From: Penelope pileata
Taxonomy: Eukaryota > Chordata > Aves > Galliformes > Cracidae
Assembly (NCBI GenBank): GCA_013396635.1
Contig: WBMW01000794.1
Span: 1-64,000, forward strand
Reading direction: 5' to 3'
Length of the DNA stretch: 64,000 bases
Position 1 is the stretch's first letter. Each line of letters starts with the position of its first letter. Made by a program: the position numbers and the translations under genes. Below, piece after piece: positions 49,641 to 61,750 of the stretch. The notes below the pieces were generated by a model, which was not told where the DNA came from, did not search any database, and was given only the letters and a program-made list of their open reading frames with translations.

Positions 49641-51684
49641 ATTTTAATTCATCCACTTTAAAAGTTGCTTCAGATTGACTTTAAGTGTTTCTGTGTTGGC
49701 AAATTCAATAGACCTTGAGTGTGTACTTGAGTGTAATGTGCACTTACCATTAATTATGTAATGATCATCTCCTTCCTCCACAACCTAAAGAGCTAATGGC
49801 ATAAAATGAAATTATTCTGATATTGACGCAAGGTGTCAAGATCATAAGCACAGAATTTATTAGAACCTAGCATTTATTTCTCTCTGGAATTCTTGATAAT
49901 AATTGAAAGGATAGCAGATTTATTTGACAATTAAAAAGTAATCTATTATTAATTGGTATGATGCAAGCAATCCAAATTGTTTATTTTGTCAATCAGCCAT
50001 GAAAACTGTCTCTGTTTTACATGAACTAAAAGCACTATATGTAACAGCATCATAACATTTTGGTTATGGTTCTCTTCCAGATGATTAGGTTATTTCTTAG
50101 CTTATGGTGAGGATGCATAATAAAATAAATTAAAAATTAATTGGTAAATTAAAAGTAGTGTCAATATTTATTTTTGGGACACAAAAAGGTTTTATTCATT
50201 TATGGTAGCTAAGGAATTGTTCTAACATTACATGTAACTTTAAACTGGAACAAAAAAGGAGTTCCTCAAGACCATCTCTGTGAAATGTTCCGTCTAGGAG
50301 AAATGTTCTTAGAATTCGGAATTCCTTCATTCCTCATTTCCTTACTGGAATTGGTAATTGTGGTTTGTTTTATGGTCTGATTTCTATACGAGATTGAATT
50401 ATTATTGTTTATTAAAAATTTAATAAGAATACTAATGCCATTGCCAGTTCTAATTGTTTAACTGAAAAGGGCAAGCATGATTTATATTAATTTCACCACT
50501 TTCATAACTAAGTAAAATCCTGGTCTTGTGGCTTGTAGACATCTTTCCACTTTCATGTGACAGCAAAATACTGCTGGTCAGTCTCTTCTGTCAAATTTTG
50601 TTCTGATTTATTGACGTTACAGGGCATCTTAGAATCTGAAGACTAATCAACCTTAACTACAAATTTTGTACTCAGCATGGCTCAAAGCTCTTATTCAATG
50701 GCTTTCTAAATATATTGTATGTCAGTGACACTTTTTTTTCTGTTCTTCATTGTGATTCTGTGTTAGGCCAATTATTAATGGTGCAATGGTCAAGGATTTT
50801 AAAGATTAAAATCATATTTAATAGAGAAGAAGATGTGTAAAGAAGTTCTCCCCTGCAAATATAAATGTATGTGGATGATGTAAGATAGTTTTATTGGCAA
50901 TCAACTTTTTCGCTATCAAGTATCTTCAGTTCTTACAGTATAACTGTATAACATAGCAAAAATTAAAATTGACCCAGATGATCTTAGCTTCTGTACACTT
51001 AACCTATTGAAACTTGCTAATACTTCTTGTGAAATTAAGTATTTAGAAAAGAACTGAACTCACAATGTATGACAACGGTAGAGGAAACTTGTGGGTGGAG
51101 ATAAATGGTTATGTGTAATAGGAAAAGGGAGAAGGGGGCTAGAGTTTTAACTCAGAATGGAAGAAAATCCAGAGGAACTGGAAGGAAGATGGATATAACA
51201 CTGTGCATGAATGACAGCATAGCTGATGGCACAAAGGAGAAAAAATGGTGCCTATCTGTGCATTTCATTTTCATCTCTTTCACGTATATTGTTGAACCAA
51301 TTCTCTTGGAGCAGTTTGTATACTGACGAAGTATAAAATAGTTCTGCCTATCTAGTATTTTTTGATGCTAATTTCTGCTTTATCCCTCTCTATCCCAGAG
51401 AAGGTGAAAACTGGAGTCCTCTGCTTAAATGGATGTGAGCCTTGTTTCTCTCTCTGTGGTGCAGGCTGGGATTTCAACACCTGTGACTCATTCCTCTTTC
51501 ATTGACCTAACACCCTTACTGACCAATTATCCTGAGGATTATTGCAAACATGGACAAAATGTTACGTTCTGCAGTGTGTTACAAGTCACCTAGAATTAAT
51601 GGCTATTGCTGTCATTTGCTAAGCAGCAAACAGTGACTAGGAATCTTTTCTGTACCTTCTGGGGTAGCTCTACTAAAAACAAAA

Positions 51685-51715
51685 CAAGCAAGCAAGCAAG
51701 CAAACAAACAAATAA
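51685..51715. repeat. (CAAG)n/(CAAA)n microsatellite
   Basis: About four AAGC units are followed by three AAAC units. The gradual unit change is typical of microsatellite decay. Confidence 0.85.
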
Positions 51716-52122
51716 AAATACCAGAAAATCTAAGGAAACTAGTATGAATGAAGAAGTAGGTTCTATTAAACTTGGCATATAAGCTTCAGCAACTGAGGCA
51801 AGGCATGGCTGAGACCTGGAAAAAAGGATCTCAGTCTTCCAGTTATCAGAAAATGTAGACTGACGTCAGTTGCTGAGGGAGGACTTCCTCCACTAATTTT
51901 GCTAGTCTTTCAGATTTTCATTTGTGCTTGGGAGGGATACCCTGAGTTAATAATCTGCTTAGTGTTCTTCATGACATCATAGCAATCTAAGAAACTCACT
52001 CTGTTCCTAAACTGATGTCATCTCCAGCTCTGCAACATAACCCAGAATGCTGAGGAAGACGATAGAGTTCATGATTCTTGACTGATCTGCACTAGCATGT
52101 TTTTTTTGTTGTTTCATTCATC

Positions 52123-52145
52123 TATTTATTTATTTATTTATTTTA
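52123..52145. repeat. (TATT)n microsatellite
   Basis: About five TATT units stand in tandem. Confidence 0.85.
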
Positions 52146-54044
52146 CTTATATAAATGGAAGAACTCTAACCTTTCCTTTGCTGTAAATGTGGGACTGAAA
52201 TAGAACATTACTTACTTTGACAGCTGACATTTATAAATACATGTTCAACAGCAACAAGGAACATTGCCTGGAATAAATCCCTACTAGATCTGTAGTTCAT
52301 TATCTGCATTCATTATCATCAACAATGTTAGAAACTAGTGGGAAAAATTAAATAAGTTTAAGGAGCTTTAAGAGTATGTCATTTTCTTTTCTTTTTATTT
52401 ACCACACATTGTCTTAATTCAGCATTTTGACATGTTATCTTCCATCCCCACACCATTCTTACTTCTAGCCATTCGTACCACGCTTGTTGATATTGCATTT
52501 CTGTGATTTATTTAATCTTTTCTCCGTCTCTGCAGACCCTAGGTCTTAAGTTCTGGTCTGTATGTCACTCTTGTGATTTCACAGCTTCTTCCAACCTCAC
52601 ATACTCTTTTGCTAGTTCTCTTCTCAGCCTCTCTTCTTCCATCCTGTCTTCTTCTATTGCCTTCATCTTAATTTTTGTTTTCTTATTATTTTGGCATGCT
52701 GTCCCAAACTTTAACCACTTCAGTTTTCAGTGTAATTAGGTTCTTATGAATTTATTTTTAAAGCTTCAATAGACAAAAGAACCTTTGGAAAGTGCTGTAT
52801 GCTGTGTTTCTCTCTTTTTTTGTATGGATTTCTTTTATTATAATTTGACACCAGTGGCAATTTTCCTGAGGGGTAATATTCTTGGACGACATGTATGTGC
52901 ACGTACATGTTGTATCTCTATGTCTTGCTGACTCCACCTCACTGATTTCATAAAAGAATAAACTGGAAGAAAACAGAAGGAATCTTCATGTAATACTGCT
53001 TATATAAAAATATTGCTTACATAAAAATCTGAATAAAGAAAAATATGATGCAAAAATAAAACAGTTTGTGTGATATGCAAATAGACCTCTTAATTTTGTA
53101 AAGAATGAGAAAGTATGTATTGGCTTACTAAAACTTGCAGAAATGCCAGTAATTAGATGTGCAAAATTTAAGTAAAGCTGTTAAATCTGAATAGAATATG
53201 TGTTGAACTTATGAACAAAATGCAACCTGACAAACGTTTGCAATTCTTATCCTCCTTAAAGGAATTGCTGTACTTGCTGTTGCTAAGCATTTTTTGAAGT
53301 TAGAGTGCTTGATTATATGTCTCTATATGTCTGGTCATCAATATATATGACTTAGTAAAGGGAATAATTTGATTTAGCTATTTCAAGTAGTTCTGATGAA
53401 TGGTTGATGTCTGGGCAACTTTTATCTGTTCTTAAATACACCACTTTGATTTATTACTAGCTGAAGTGGGCACAAACAAACGCACTGGAGAAAATTTGTT
53501 TCTTTCTGACAAGGACTTGTAGAACAAATTAAAGGGAAAGAAAAGTAAGTGTATTTTGTAATATATCTCTAAGTGTTTTTCATGAAATAAAATTTTAATC
53601 AAACTTCTAAAAACAAATTATGCTGTTGTATGTTGACTGTACAGATTATAGATTTATGTTTCTATTGACAACAGTTCCAGGGCTGTTCTGTTTTGACTAG
53701 TGGAATTATAGCCAGTGTTGTAGAAATATTTGGACATGAGAAAAAATATTATTTTAATGGAGTTATTTTTATTGAAAGAAAGATATTTCAGCATTGATAC
53801 AAACAGCTTAATATTCAGCTACTTTGTTTGGTGATTAGAATCTGTTGCTCTAAATAGCTGTACTCCATTAACACTAGCCTGCACTTTCTTCTGATACCCT
53901 GTGCAAATGAAAACTACCAGAGCTGCTGTTTTTTATCATCATGCCTACAGACTCCTATTATTTAATGAGTTGTACAAAGAGCACAACAGTCTTCTTCATC
54001 AGAGCTCACTAAATTTTTCTCAAAGCTTTGGATTATTAAGTGGA

Positions 54045-54715
54045 GTAAAGAAGCATGCCCACCTCGCCTGTTTGCTCCATCCCAGGACCGTTCCTGCTTA
54101 GCTGCTGAGACCAAGCCTGGTGCCTGTGGACCCAGGGTCTCTGCCCAGGCTGGGGACATGGCTGCCACTTTCCCCTTTGCAGGTTCAACCAGTAGCAAAG
54201 CTGAACACATATCCCAGAGACACAGGCACACATAGACAGAAAGGACACTGATAAGATTGGTCAGACTGGTTGAGCCAACCTAGAGCTGCCTTCAACAGGA
54301 CTCACATAAAATACGAATACGAACGGGTAAGACCCTTTTCTCCTCTCCATGTGATAGAGATAGAAGATCACTAGTGTTCACTCCTCAGGTTCACAAGCAT
54401 ACACACATTCATGGGTCCCTTGAGTACTAGCATGGTCCCTCTGTCTAGCACCCTGTCAAGACCCCGGGCTCTTATACCCACTTCATGGGTCATCTACTTG
54501 ATGGCTAGCCTGACTGAAAGTGCACAGATCCCTCAAGTACCAGTATGGCTCTGCTGTCTGTCCATTGCCCCCCACCCTGATGCAAGACCCCTCACTACTC
54601 ATTGTTTTGTCCAGGACTCTTCTACAGGACCCTTCCTACATCCAGAGCTGTGACTTCCCAGCTGCTGGTGCAGGAACCACCACTCTAATGAGCTTCACTT
54701 AGCTTCACAAATACA
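54045..54715 (-). mobile_element. GC-rich block, possibly an old LTR on the minus strand
   Basis: About 670 bases have clearly higher GC content than the flanks, and the edges are abrupt. On the minus strand a TATA-like GTATAAGAGC lies at 54468-54477. An imperfect direct repeat (54414-54465 and 54527-54590; GTAC[T/C]AG[C/T]ATGG core, ending in CAAGACCCC) brackets it. Size, base composition and TATA box fit a retroviral-type LTR. I cannot find certain TG/CA ends, a polyadenylation signal, a primer-binding site or coding sequence next to it. Short frames on both strands (54411-54653, 53962-54231) have no known motif. It could instead be a decayed CpG-island-like regulatory sequence or a pseudogene. 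Confidence 0.4.
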
Positions 54716-57700
54716 TCCGTATTATCCGTAACATTGAAAAAATATATAGAAGCCTTCGGTCTTCAGTACTCCTTAATAAGAAAGAAAACAATTTTGGTCC
54801 TTTGCATTAAAACTTATTGATGGTCAAGCAAATAATTGAGACATTGAATCAATGTGTTTAACTGTTCAAATTTGGGAGATTACAAAGGAGTATAGTATAT
54901 AATATAAGCATATAATTATACAATAAATATGGTGGACTAGGGTGCAAACCTTGAAATATTTTGCTTGCAGATAGGGTTTGCATGGACATGCTGCAAAATA
55001 TGCATGTAGTATTCTTCGTTTAACATGCTTTATTTATACATGCAGAATTTTTATTCAGACCAGCACGTAGAAAGTTCTTTCTTTCACAACTTTAGGTTAC
55101 AGGCCAATGTGGAGTTCATGGGATCCTACACTTAATTAAGGAGAAATCTGCTTACAGCAACTGTGAAGTTTGGCTTCAGCTGTTTCTTGCAATGGATGAC
55201 ACAGTAATCCCACCAACGGAAACAAACTAAGTAAGCAACCTGAATTTTTTTGTTCAATGCCAAGATTTGATCATAGATACTAAATGTTGCTACAAAAATT
55301 GTAGGAATTTTGTTGTTGTGTAGTCTGTCCTCGAACAGCTAACACTAATCATTCACATTTTGAAGTTCTCTCTATGTTTTTGGTACCATGCTTATTTGTA
55401 CAGGCCATTTGCATGAACATTCCTCTCTCCAGAGTTGTAGAGAACATTACTAAAACAAACAAAGTTGATAACATAGTTAAGTAGATAATAATACAAAGTA
55501 TTAAGTAGACAAATAAATACAATATTTGACTTCTGTATTAGGGGTGACTTTTATAATTAAACCTCAAAACAAATAAATATGATACTTTACAATGCAGAAA
55601 CAACCCAGAAGTCGTTGTTACAAAGTCAAATAGTTATTGTGTAATATTGCTAAATTGTTAACGGTTGTTGCTAAGTATACAGCTGCTTTTGTGCAAGAAG
55701 TCACACTATTCTGATTCGTTTTTGTTGTTTTAAACATTAATTATTCAAAGAGGAATAGGTGTAAGAACCAACTGATAAACACTGATTTAAGTCTAGCCTT
55801 TAAAATAAAGGTAATTGAAAATATTAATCACTACTCAAGGAACTTATAGCTCAATCCCCAAGAGAAGAACTAGTCTCAATTATGAGACTAGTTTTAGCTC
55901 TTTATTTCAGAAGTAGATTCATTTTCCCCAAAATAAGTGCCTAAAACATAGATGTAGGTGTTACCTTATGCTCTCCTGTAATGGAGAGAAAAAGTTATCT
56001 TGAGAGACAGCAATTCGTGCCACCTTGTGATGAGACTTTTGTGATGGGCCTTCTGGACATTTAAATGACATGGCGAAGTCATTTCTCTGAATTGCCTTCC
56101 CTATCCCTGCCATTTTCTTAGCAAAGTATATGAACCAAATTTATTAATGCTTCTATTTGTAAGTAATAGCAGCTTGGTTCTCTAATTTCATCTTCTGTTA
56201 GTCTCTGGCAGTTGATTAGCTTTGGCTCATTATACTGAAGATGTATGAACAGCAGTTTGAAATGGAGTATGCAGTCTCAAAAGGCTCATCTTTGGCTTTC
56301 ATGGTGGGTAAACTAACCTATCAGTTCAAATAATGCCTCTAAGCTTTTGTTGCAGAGGTAGGCTTGAATTAGAAAAGAGGTATGAAACAATCACTAGACT
56401 TGAAGTGATTAATGTACAAATAGCTGGAGACTAGGTGCAGTGGTAAAACACATGCACGTTTACTTACAGACAGAGTATCAGTTACCTTTCATAGCTGTGT
56501 CTGAAAATCACCTTGCTAAACTTTACTGCAGGTCCTTGAGGCAGCCCTGTACATTGAGGTGCAGTGCTAGCAGACTGATATTATCTGCTGAGGGAATGAC
56601 AAAAACATGATTCATTCTGAGGCTAAAACAAGGTATACGGTGATTACTGAATGAGACAGGAGATACAGCGCCCGCTACTGCTTTCTTCAGAGAAGCCTAA
56701 GAAAATTTTATTGTTGTCAAGGGACTGAGACAGAGTTGCTAAGGATCAGAATACTTCAGAGCATTTCAGTATTTTCTTACTCCAAGTGCATTTCAGTGCA
56801 ACCTCTTCCAAATGTTATATTTCTATTGTCTATATGATAAAGTGCACAAAATGATGCAGCTTGAAATAAAATAATGAGAAGATACACTAACGGAATTGCA
56901 AAGCAGATTTCAGGAAATAACTTCTTTCAAACACAGGCAGAATTGAGTAATCAGTCACAAATGACAAAGGCGATATTGCTTTTCAGAGTATGTACTGTAT
57001 TGCAGCACATAATTAACATCTAACGTTACAGAGCTCTAGAGGATATTTTGTTACGGTCAGAGGAAAAAGAAAAATTAGTAATTTCAAATCTGGTTTGTGA
57101 ATTTGAATTCTGATAGCATTTCTTGAGCAGAATGAGAACAAAAAGATACTCAAGACTTCTAAGTCTCTTTTGTTAGTTCTTCCTCTTTGCAATCTTATGT
57201 GAAGACAGGAAGTAGTAATCCCTTCCAGAGGTGTCACTGGAGAATTCCGCTAGATCTTTTGAGATCTGTGTAAGAAGTTGTTATATGAATTGCAAACGTA
57301 ATCTTTCTTTCTTTAAAATTCTAGATCATTGAAGCAACAATCTAAACATGAAAAATACTTAATTTTAATTTTACTTTTTTTTTTTAATCAATAATGCTAT
57401 TATGTCTATCTGCATTTTGTATTGTTTGGCAGTTGTCTTTGGGAATTTCATTAACTTCTCTGAGTCTCAGCTTAATTTTTGTAACATTTTTGGAGCAGTT
57501 AGAAAATGGTCTGAAGCTTTTAGGAGCAGCTATTTTATTTCTTAGATGGCAGAAAGCACTGCTGGAAATGAATTTTTTACATCATCTGCTCTGGTTTAAT
57601 CATATGAAAAACTGTTAAAATCAAATTTTAGAGTTGATTTCTTTAGATGGTAAACTTTGTTACCATAGGCTAGTTTTATTTTATAAGTAACAGTTACATA

Positions 57701-58670
57701 TAAACCATCACTAAATCCAAATATACTCAACTAAAATCTGTAGTCAACCAGATCTTGTTTCATAACTTTTTGTTCTCTTGCCATTTCTAATTAATGTTTT
57801 ACAGAGGGATCTTAATGGAAATTAATAACTAAACAAAATCTTTTCCTAATGATATTAAGTAAAATAAATGATTTACTGTGTCATGAAGACACATAAATAG
57901 AATTTCAAATTTTGGTACATTTTGCATTTACAAAGGCTCTAAAGTTAACAAAATTATTTTAGAAGACATCTAGAACCTTCTTAAAGAAGATATATTATTA
58001 AAAGTTTGAATATTTTTGTCTGTTAAAAATAACCCTCATTTTCATTTTCATGTATTAGAAATTGGCCTAAATCAACCATTTTCTGCCTGAATCTTTTCAG
58101 AGATATCTTAAGCACTTAGAATTGTAGGTGTTTTTGATGAGCATCAAGAGCATCTTTGGGACCCATTCTTGCTTATATAGAAGTAGGGTTTTTTTTAATT
58201 ATTTTAAGAAAAAAAAATGAAACAAGCTTTCCTCAAAATAATGTTTTTTAAGCAATCACTCTGCCTGGAGGGTAGGTAACCTCTCTGGAACTGCTCTCTG
58301 CATTTTGTTATCCATCTGTTGCTGTGTAACAGCCTACCTCTAAAGTTAATATTCCCTCTACTACAGGATTTCTTTAGAGGATTTCAGTGTGTTTATACGC
58401 ATGTGTTCAAAAATATATGACTAAATCCACTTAACCTATGCCACATTTAACAGCTGCCATGCTCTGTGGGAGTGTGATCTCTTCAAAAGGCTTTCCCAAC
58501 CAATACTGAAGTGTGAATATTGATTTAACCTCACATTTAAGGGTTGTTCATCAACTTACCCTTCTGTAAAAACTTGCTTTCTCTGCATGAATAGAACATG
58601 AAGTTCTGAAAACATAAAAGAAAATATAAATATATAAAACTGTCAGGAATTTTGTTCACAGGCTGAAGTA
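54716..58670. other. AT-rich intergenic DNA
   Basis: No gene or transposon is recognised. T-rich tracts lie near 57376-57387 and 58188-58196. ORFs at 57013-57237 and 57394-57618 have no known motif. Confidence 0.65.
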
Positions 58671-58975
58671 CAGGATATGAACAATCTTTTTTCAGTGGTC
58701 TGTGGGGGCAGGACGAAGAGAAATGGTCTAAACTGGAGCATAGGAAGTTCCGCACCAACATGAGAAAGAACTTCTTCATGTTGCGGGTGACAGAGCACTG
58801 GAATAGGCTGCCTAGGAAATTTGTGGAGTCTCCTTCCCTGGAGATATTCAAGACCCATCTGGGCACCTACCTGTGTGACCTGCGCTAGAGAACCTGCTTT
58901 GGCAGGGGGGTGGACTCGATGATCTCTTATGGTCTCTTCCAACCCCTACAATTCTGTGATTCTGTGATTCTGTGA
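58671..58975 (+). mobile_element. CR1 LINE, 3' end fragment, plus strand
   Basis: The fragment starts in the C-terminal part of ORF2, and homologous codons read FRTNMRKNFFMLRVTEHWNR and SLEIFKTHLGTYLCDL before a TAG. The 3' UTR has GCAGGGGGGTGGACTCGATG and ends in three ATTCTGTG units at 58975. At about 305 bases it is a strongly 5'-truncated member of the same subfamily as 11865-12291 and 23989-24937. It looks fairly young because the terminal reading frame is nearly unbroken. Confidence 0.94.
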
Positions 58976-59057
58976 AAGAGTAAGAAAAGTGGTAGTGGTG
59001 TTCCTGTGTTGAATAGTTTTGTATTTCTCAGTACTGGAGTGTAAGTTTTGATAAAAA

Positions 59058-59106
59058 CAAAAAACAAAAACAAAAAAAAAACAAAAAAAAACCAATAAAA
59101 AAAACA
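59058..59106. repeat. A-rich (CAAAA)n low-complexity tract
   Basis: About 50 bases are nearly all A with spaced C, between two CR1 fragments. It is not part of either CR1, whose tails are of the ATTCTRTG type. Confidence 0.85.
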
Positions 59107-59218
59107 TCTATAACAACGCTGTAAAAATATGTTAAAGAATGATAAGAAAGAGAATTTGTTGTAATAGATTTTTAATCAGAAGTGCTAGTATGAATTTTTT
59201 TTCCAGACAGACTGAGAT

Positions 59219-59628
59219 AGAATCATAGAATGGCTTAGGTTGGAGGGGGCCTTAAAGATCATTTAATTCCAACCCCCTGACATGGGCAGGGTTGCCACCC
59301 ACCAGATGAGGCTGCCCAGGGTCCCATCCAACCTGGCCTTGAATACCTCCTGGGTTTGGGTATCCACTACTTCAGCTGTTGCCCCACGGAGAAGGCTCAG
59401 GGGAGACCTCATTGCAGCCTTCCAGTACTTGAAGGGAGCTTATAAACAAAAGGGAGATTGACTTTTTATATGAGCAGATAGTGATAGGACAAAGAGGAAT
59501 GTCTTTGAAGTAAAGGAGGGAAGAATTAAGTTAGATATTAGGAAGAAATGCTTTACTCAGAAAGTGGTGAGGCAGTGGAACAAGTTGCCCAGAGAAGCTG
59601 TGAATGCCCCATCCCTGACAGTGTTTTC
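59219..59628 (-). mobile_element. CR1 LINE with inverted 5' part (twin-priming structure)
   Basis: Positions 59219 to about 59387 hold a CR1 3' end on the minus strand: the reversed ATTCTATGATTCT tail, then GGTTGGAGGGGGCC and the ORF2 end. At about 59388 the orientation flips. From there to 59628 runs plus-strand CR1 from the region just upstream in the element (RRLRGDLIAAFQYLKG, then KKCFTQKVVRQWNKLPREAV). It stops without any 3' UTR or tail. On the minus strand, then, the element's 5' segment is inverted and followed by its 3' segment in sense. The two segments together cover one continuous stretch of CR1, with an overlap of roughly 35-40 bases. This is the product expected from twin priming. 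Two independent insertions are possible but need more coincidences. Confidence 0.85.
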
Positions 59629-61182
59629 AGTGTAAAATGAAGCATTGATTATGAAAACTTCTCTCTTCCTCCAGCTGTAATTAATAAGTTTTCTGAATCT
59701 TGTCAAAGTTATGGACAGCTACAATTCTGAAACTTTTGTATGTTTTACGTAATGAATTACTGCCTGATTTGCTTCTTCTGATTGTACAAGTTTAGAGGCA
59801 ACAAACAAATATCTAACTTGTAATTTCTGTTGCCAGCATTTTATCCCTCTTTTTTTTTTACTGAAAAAATCACTAGTAATCCAGTTGTGTAAAATGAAGC
59901 TCCTAAGGAAATCTGGCTGGATGTTTCTTCTTTCTGTGCTATTAATTCTTTTTGTGCAGAAAATTTTAACTTATGCCTACAGTACTTTAACTGCTTAACC
60001 ACAAGTAGAATCTCTTCTGACAATAAGTAAAAGAAAGCCCTCTTGTGAAAGTCACAAACTGTTAGAAGATTAGTTTCCGTTACCAACGGCTGTTTCTCTG
60101 CTGGTGGATGGGCTATGTTATCATGAGAAATACTGAGAGTGAAGCAAATGACACAAAAAGGATGTATATTTGAAAAACCTTGTTAAGCCATTAAGGTCTT
60201 CTTAATACCTGTGATTCTTATGTCATTTATATCAGATAGAAATTTCTTATGCATGTGGTTTTCAGTACTGTTGGAAAACTACTTAAATGTGATAAAAAAA
60301 AACCTGCTGTCATGAAACACTATTTCCCTTTGACTTATGGTCAATATTATTCTTATGTGAGACTACATTAATAAAAATATATTGATTCCCTTCATTATTT
60401 CCAAAGCTACAAATGCTTTTACAGGAACTTAACAATTGGACCCATAAAGCAGACTTACGAGCTTTCTCATTCCTGCTCTATCAAAAACACCTAGACTATC
60501 CTGAAAGAAAAGGTGATACTGGGATGAGTTCTCCAGTCCGCAGAAAGCAGGAAATTTACACGATTGAAAGACTCTCCAGAGTCTCTCACTCTCTAGAATC
60601 CTGACAACTCTCTAGAAAACTGACAAGATTCACTTTGTTGCACGTCTCCAGAAATATATACTAAATTCCAGTATTTCTCTATAGTGGCTCAGGCTTTAAT
60701 GTGGAGGCAACCTTTAAAAACTTTCCTGACAAAAAGCTCCCCAAGTCATTCAATTAATGAGTGCAATGCTGTAATGTAAAATATACACTGCTGAAAAGAT
60801 GCTATGTTGAATTTTTAATTGACGTCACTGTGCTAAGAATCTGTTGAAAGGAATTTGGTGTGTAAAGGGATTGAGGGGAAGCTAACGAAGCAGCAGTGAG
60901 AACGAAAGAGAAGCTTAAATTAGCATTTATATTCCTTCTCTGTTATGTTGTTGAATTTAAAATTTACCTAAAACTAGAATATTCTTTGGGGCAAAATGTG
61001 AATGTTCAGATTATGCACTTCCTTATTGCTTACACCTTTCCATATACTGCCTGAAGGAGACTTCTTTCCATACATAAAATATTTGGTGTTGCCATCCTTG
61101 CAGTCTGGTACCAAGCCCAAGGAACAACTCTTAACCTGCTCACCACACATTAAGACAGACAGACAAGCTGCATGTAAACAGC
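59629..61182. other. AT-rich intergenic DNA
   Basis: Nothing recognisable. The stretch next to the LTR (about 61085-61182) is less AT-rich but shows no retroviral coding motif. Confidence 0.6.
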
Positions 61183-61750
61183 TGTTTTGGTTAACCCCAG
61201 CAGGTAACCAAGACTTACACAGGCACTCATTCACTCCCCCAGGAGGGATAAGGAGAGAATCAGAGAGGCAAAAGTGCAAACATTCTTGGGTTGAGATAGA
61301 GACAGTTTAATATTTAAAGCAAAAACTGTATGTGCAAGCAAAGCAGCTTTAAGTAGTTCATTCACTACTTCTCTTTGACAGAGAGATGTTCAACCGTTTT
61401 GGGGACAGCAGGACTCATCATGTATAAAGGTTACTTGGGAAGACAAAACTATAGATTTGAACATTCTTTTCCCCAGCTTCTCTTGCTGAATGGGGCACCA
61501 TAGGTATGGGACATACCTTTGTTTTGTTGGGGTCAGCTGTCCTGTCTTGATCCCCTCCCAGCTTCTTGTGCACACTCAGTCTCTTCAACAGCAGGACAGT
61601 GTGAGAAACAGGGAAGGCCTTGACATTGTGCAAGCACCACTCAACAATAGCTAAAACTTTGGTGTGCTATTTTTGGTTACAAATCCAAAACCTATCATCA
61701 TATTGGCTGCTATGAAGAAAAATAACTCCATCCCAGCCTAAACTAATACA
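61183..61750 (-). mobile_element. Solo LTR of an avian endogenous retrovirus
   Basis: Read on the minus strand, the element starts TGTATTAGTTTAGGCTGGGA and ends GGGGTTAACCAAAACA, giving the TG...CA ends of an LTR. These, together with the internal CCCCTCCCAGCTTCTTGTGC (plus strand, 61551-61570) and the TTAAACTGTCTCTATCTCAA region, match a repeat I recognise as common in bird genomes. An ATTAAA-type polyadenylation signal is at 61306-61311. The 568-base length is normal for an LTR. No gag, pol or env sequence and no second LTR is seen in the window, so it is a solo LTR left by recombination. Flanking 5-6-base duplications are not clear. Small frames inside it (61390-61633) are not genes. I cannot settle the ERV class. 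Confidence 0.75.
61306..61311 (-). promoter_or_regulatory. Polyadenylation signal of the solo LTR
   Basis: ATTAAA on the minus strand (TTTAAT on plus) lies about 125 bases before the LTR's 3' end, where the R region signal would be expected. The assignment rests on the LTR orientation. Confidence 0.5.

Larger units (their letters stand above)
49641..54044. other. AT-rich intergenic DNA
   Basis: No gene or named repeat is seen. A (AAGC)n/(AAAC)n microsatellite lies at about 51685-51715 and a (TATT)n run at about 52123-52145. A pyrimidine-rich patch at about 52600-52690 gives the Ser/Phe/Leu-rich frame at 52503-52739, which is not credible as a protein. Confidence 0.65.

Noticed and set aside
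61390..61633. Two overlapping minus-strand ORFs in the LTR
   Set aside because: They lie within LTR sequence (U3/R region), which does not encode retroviral proteins, and they match no gag, pol or env motif.
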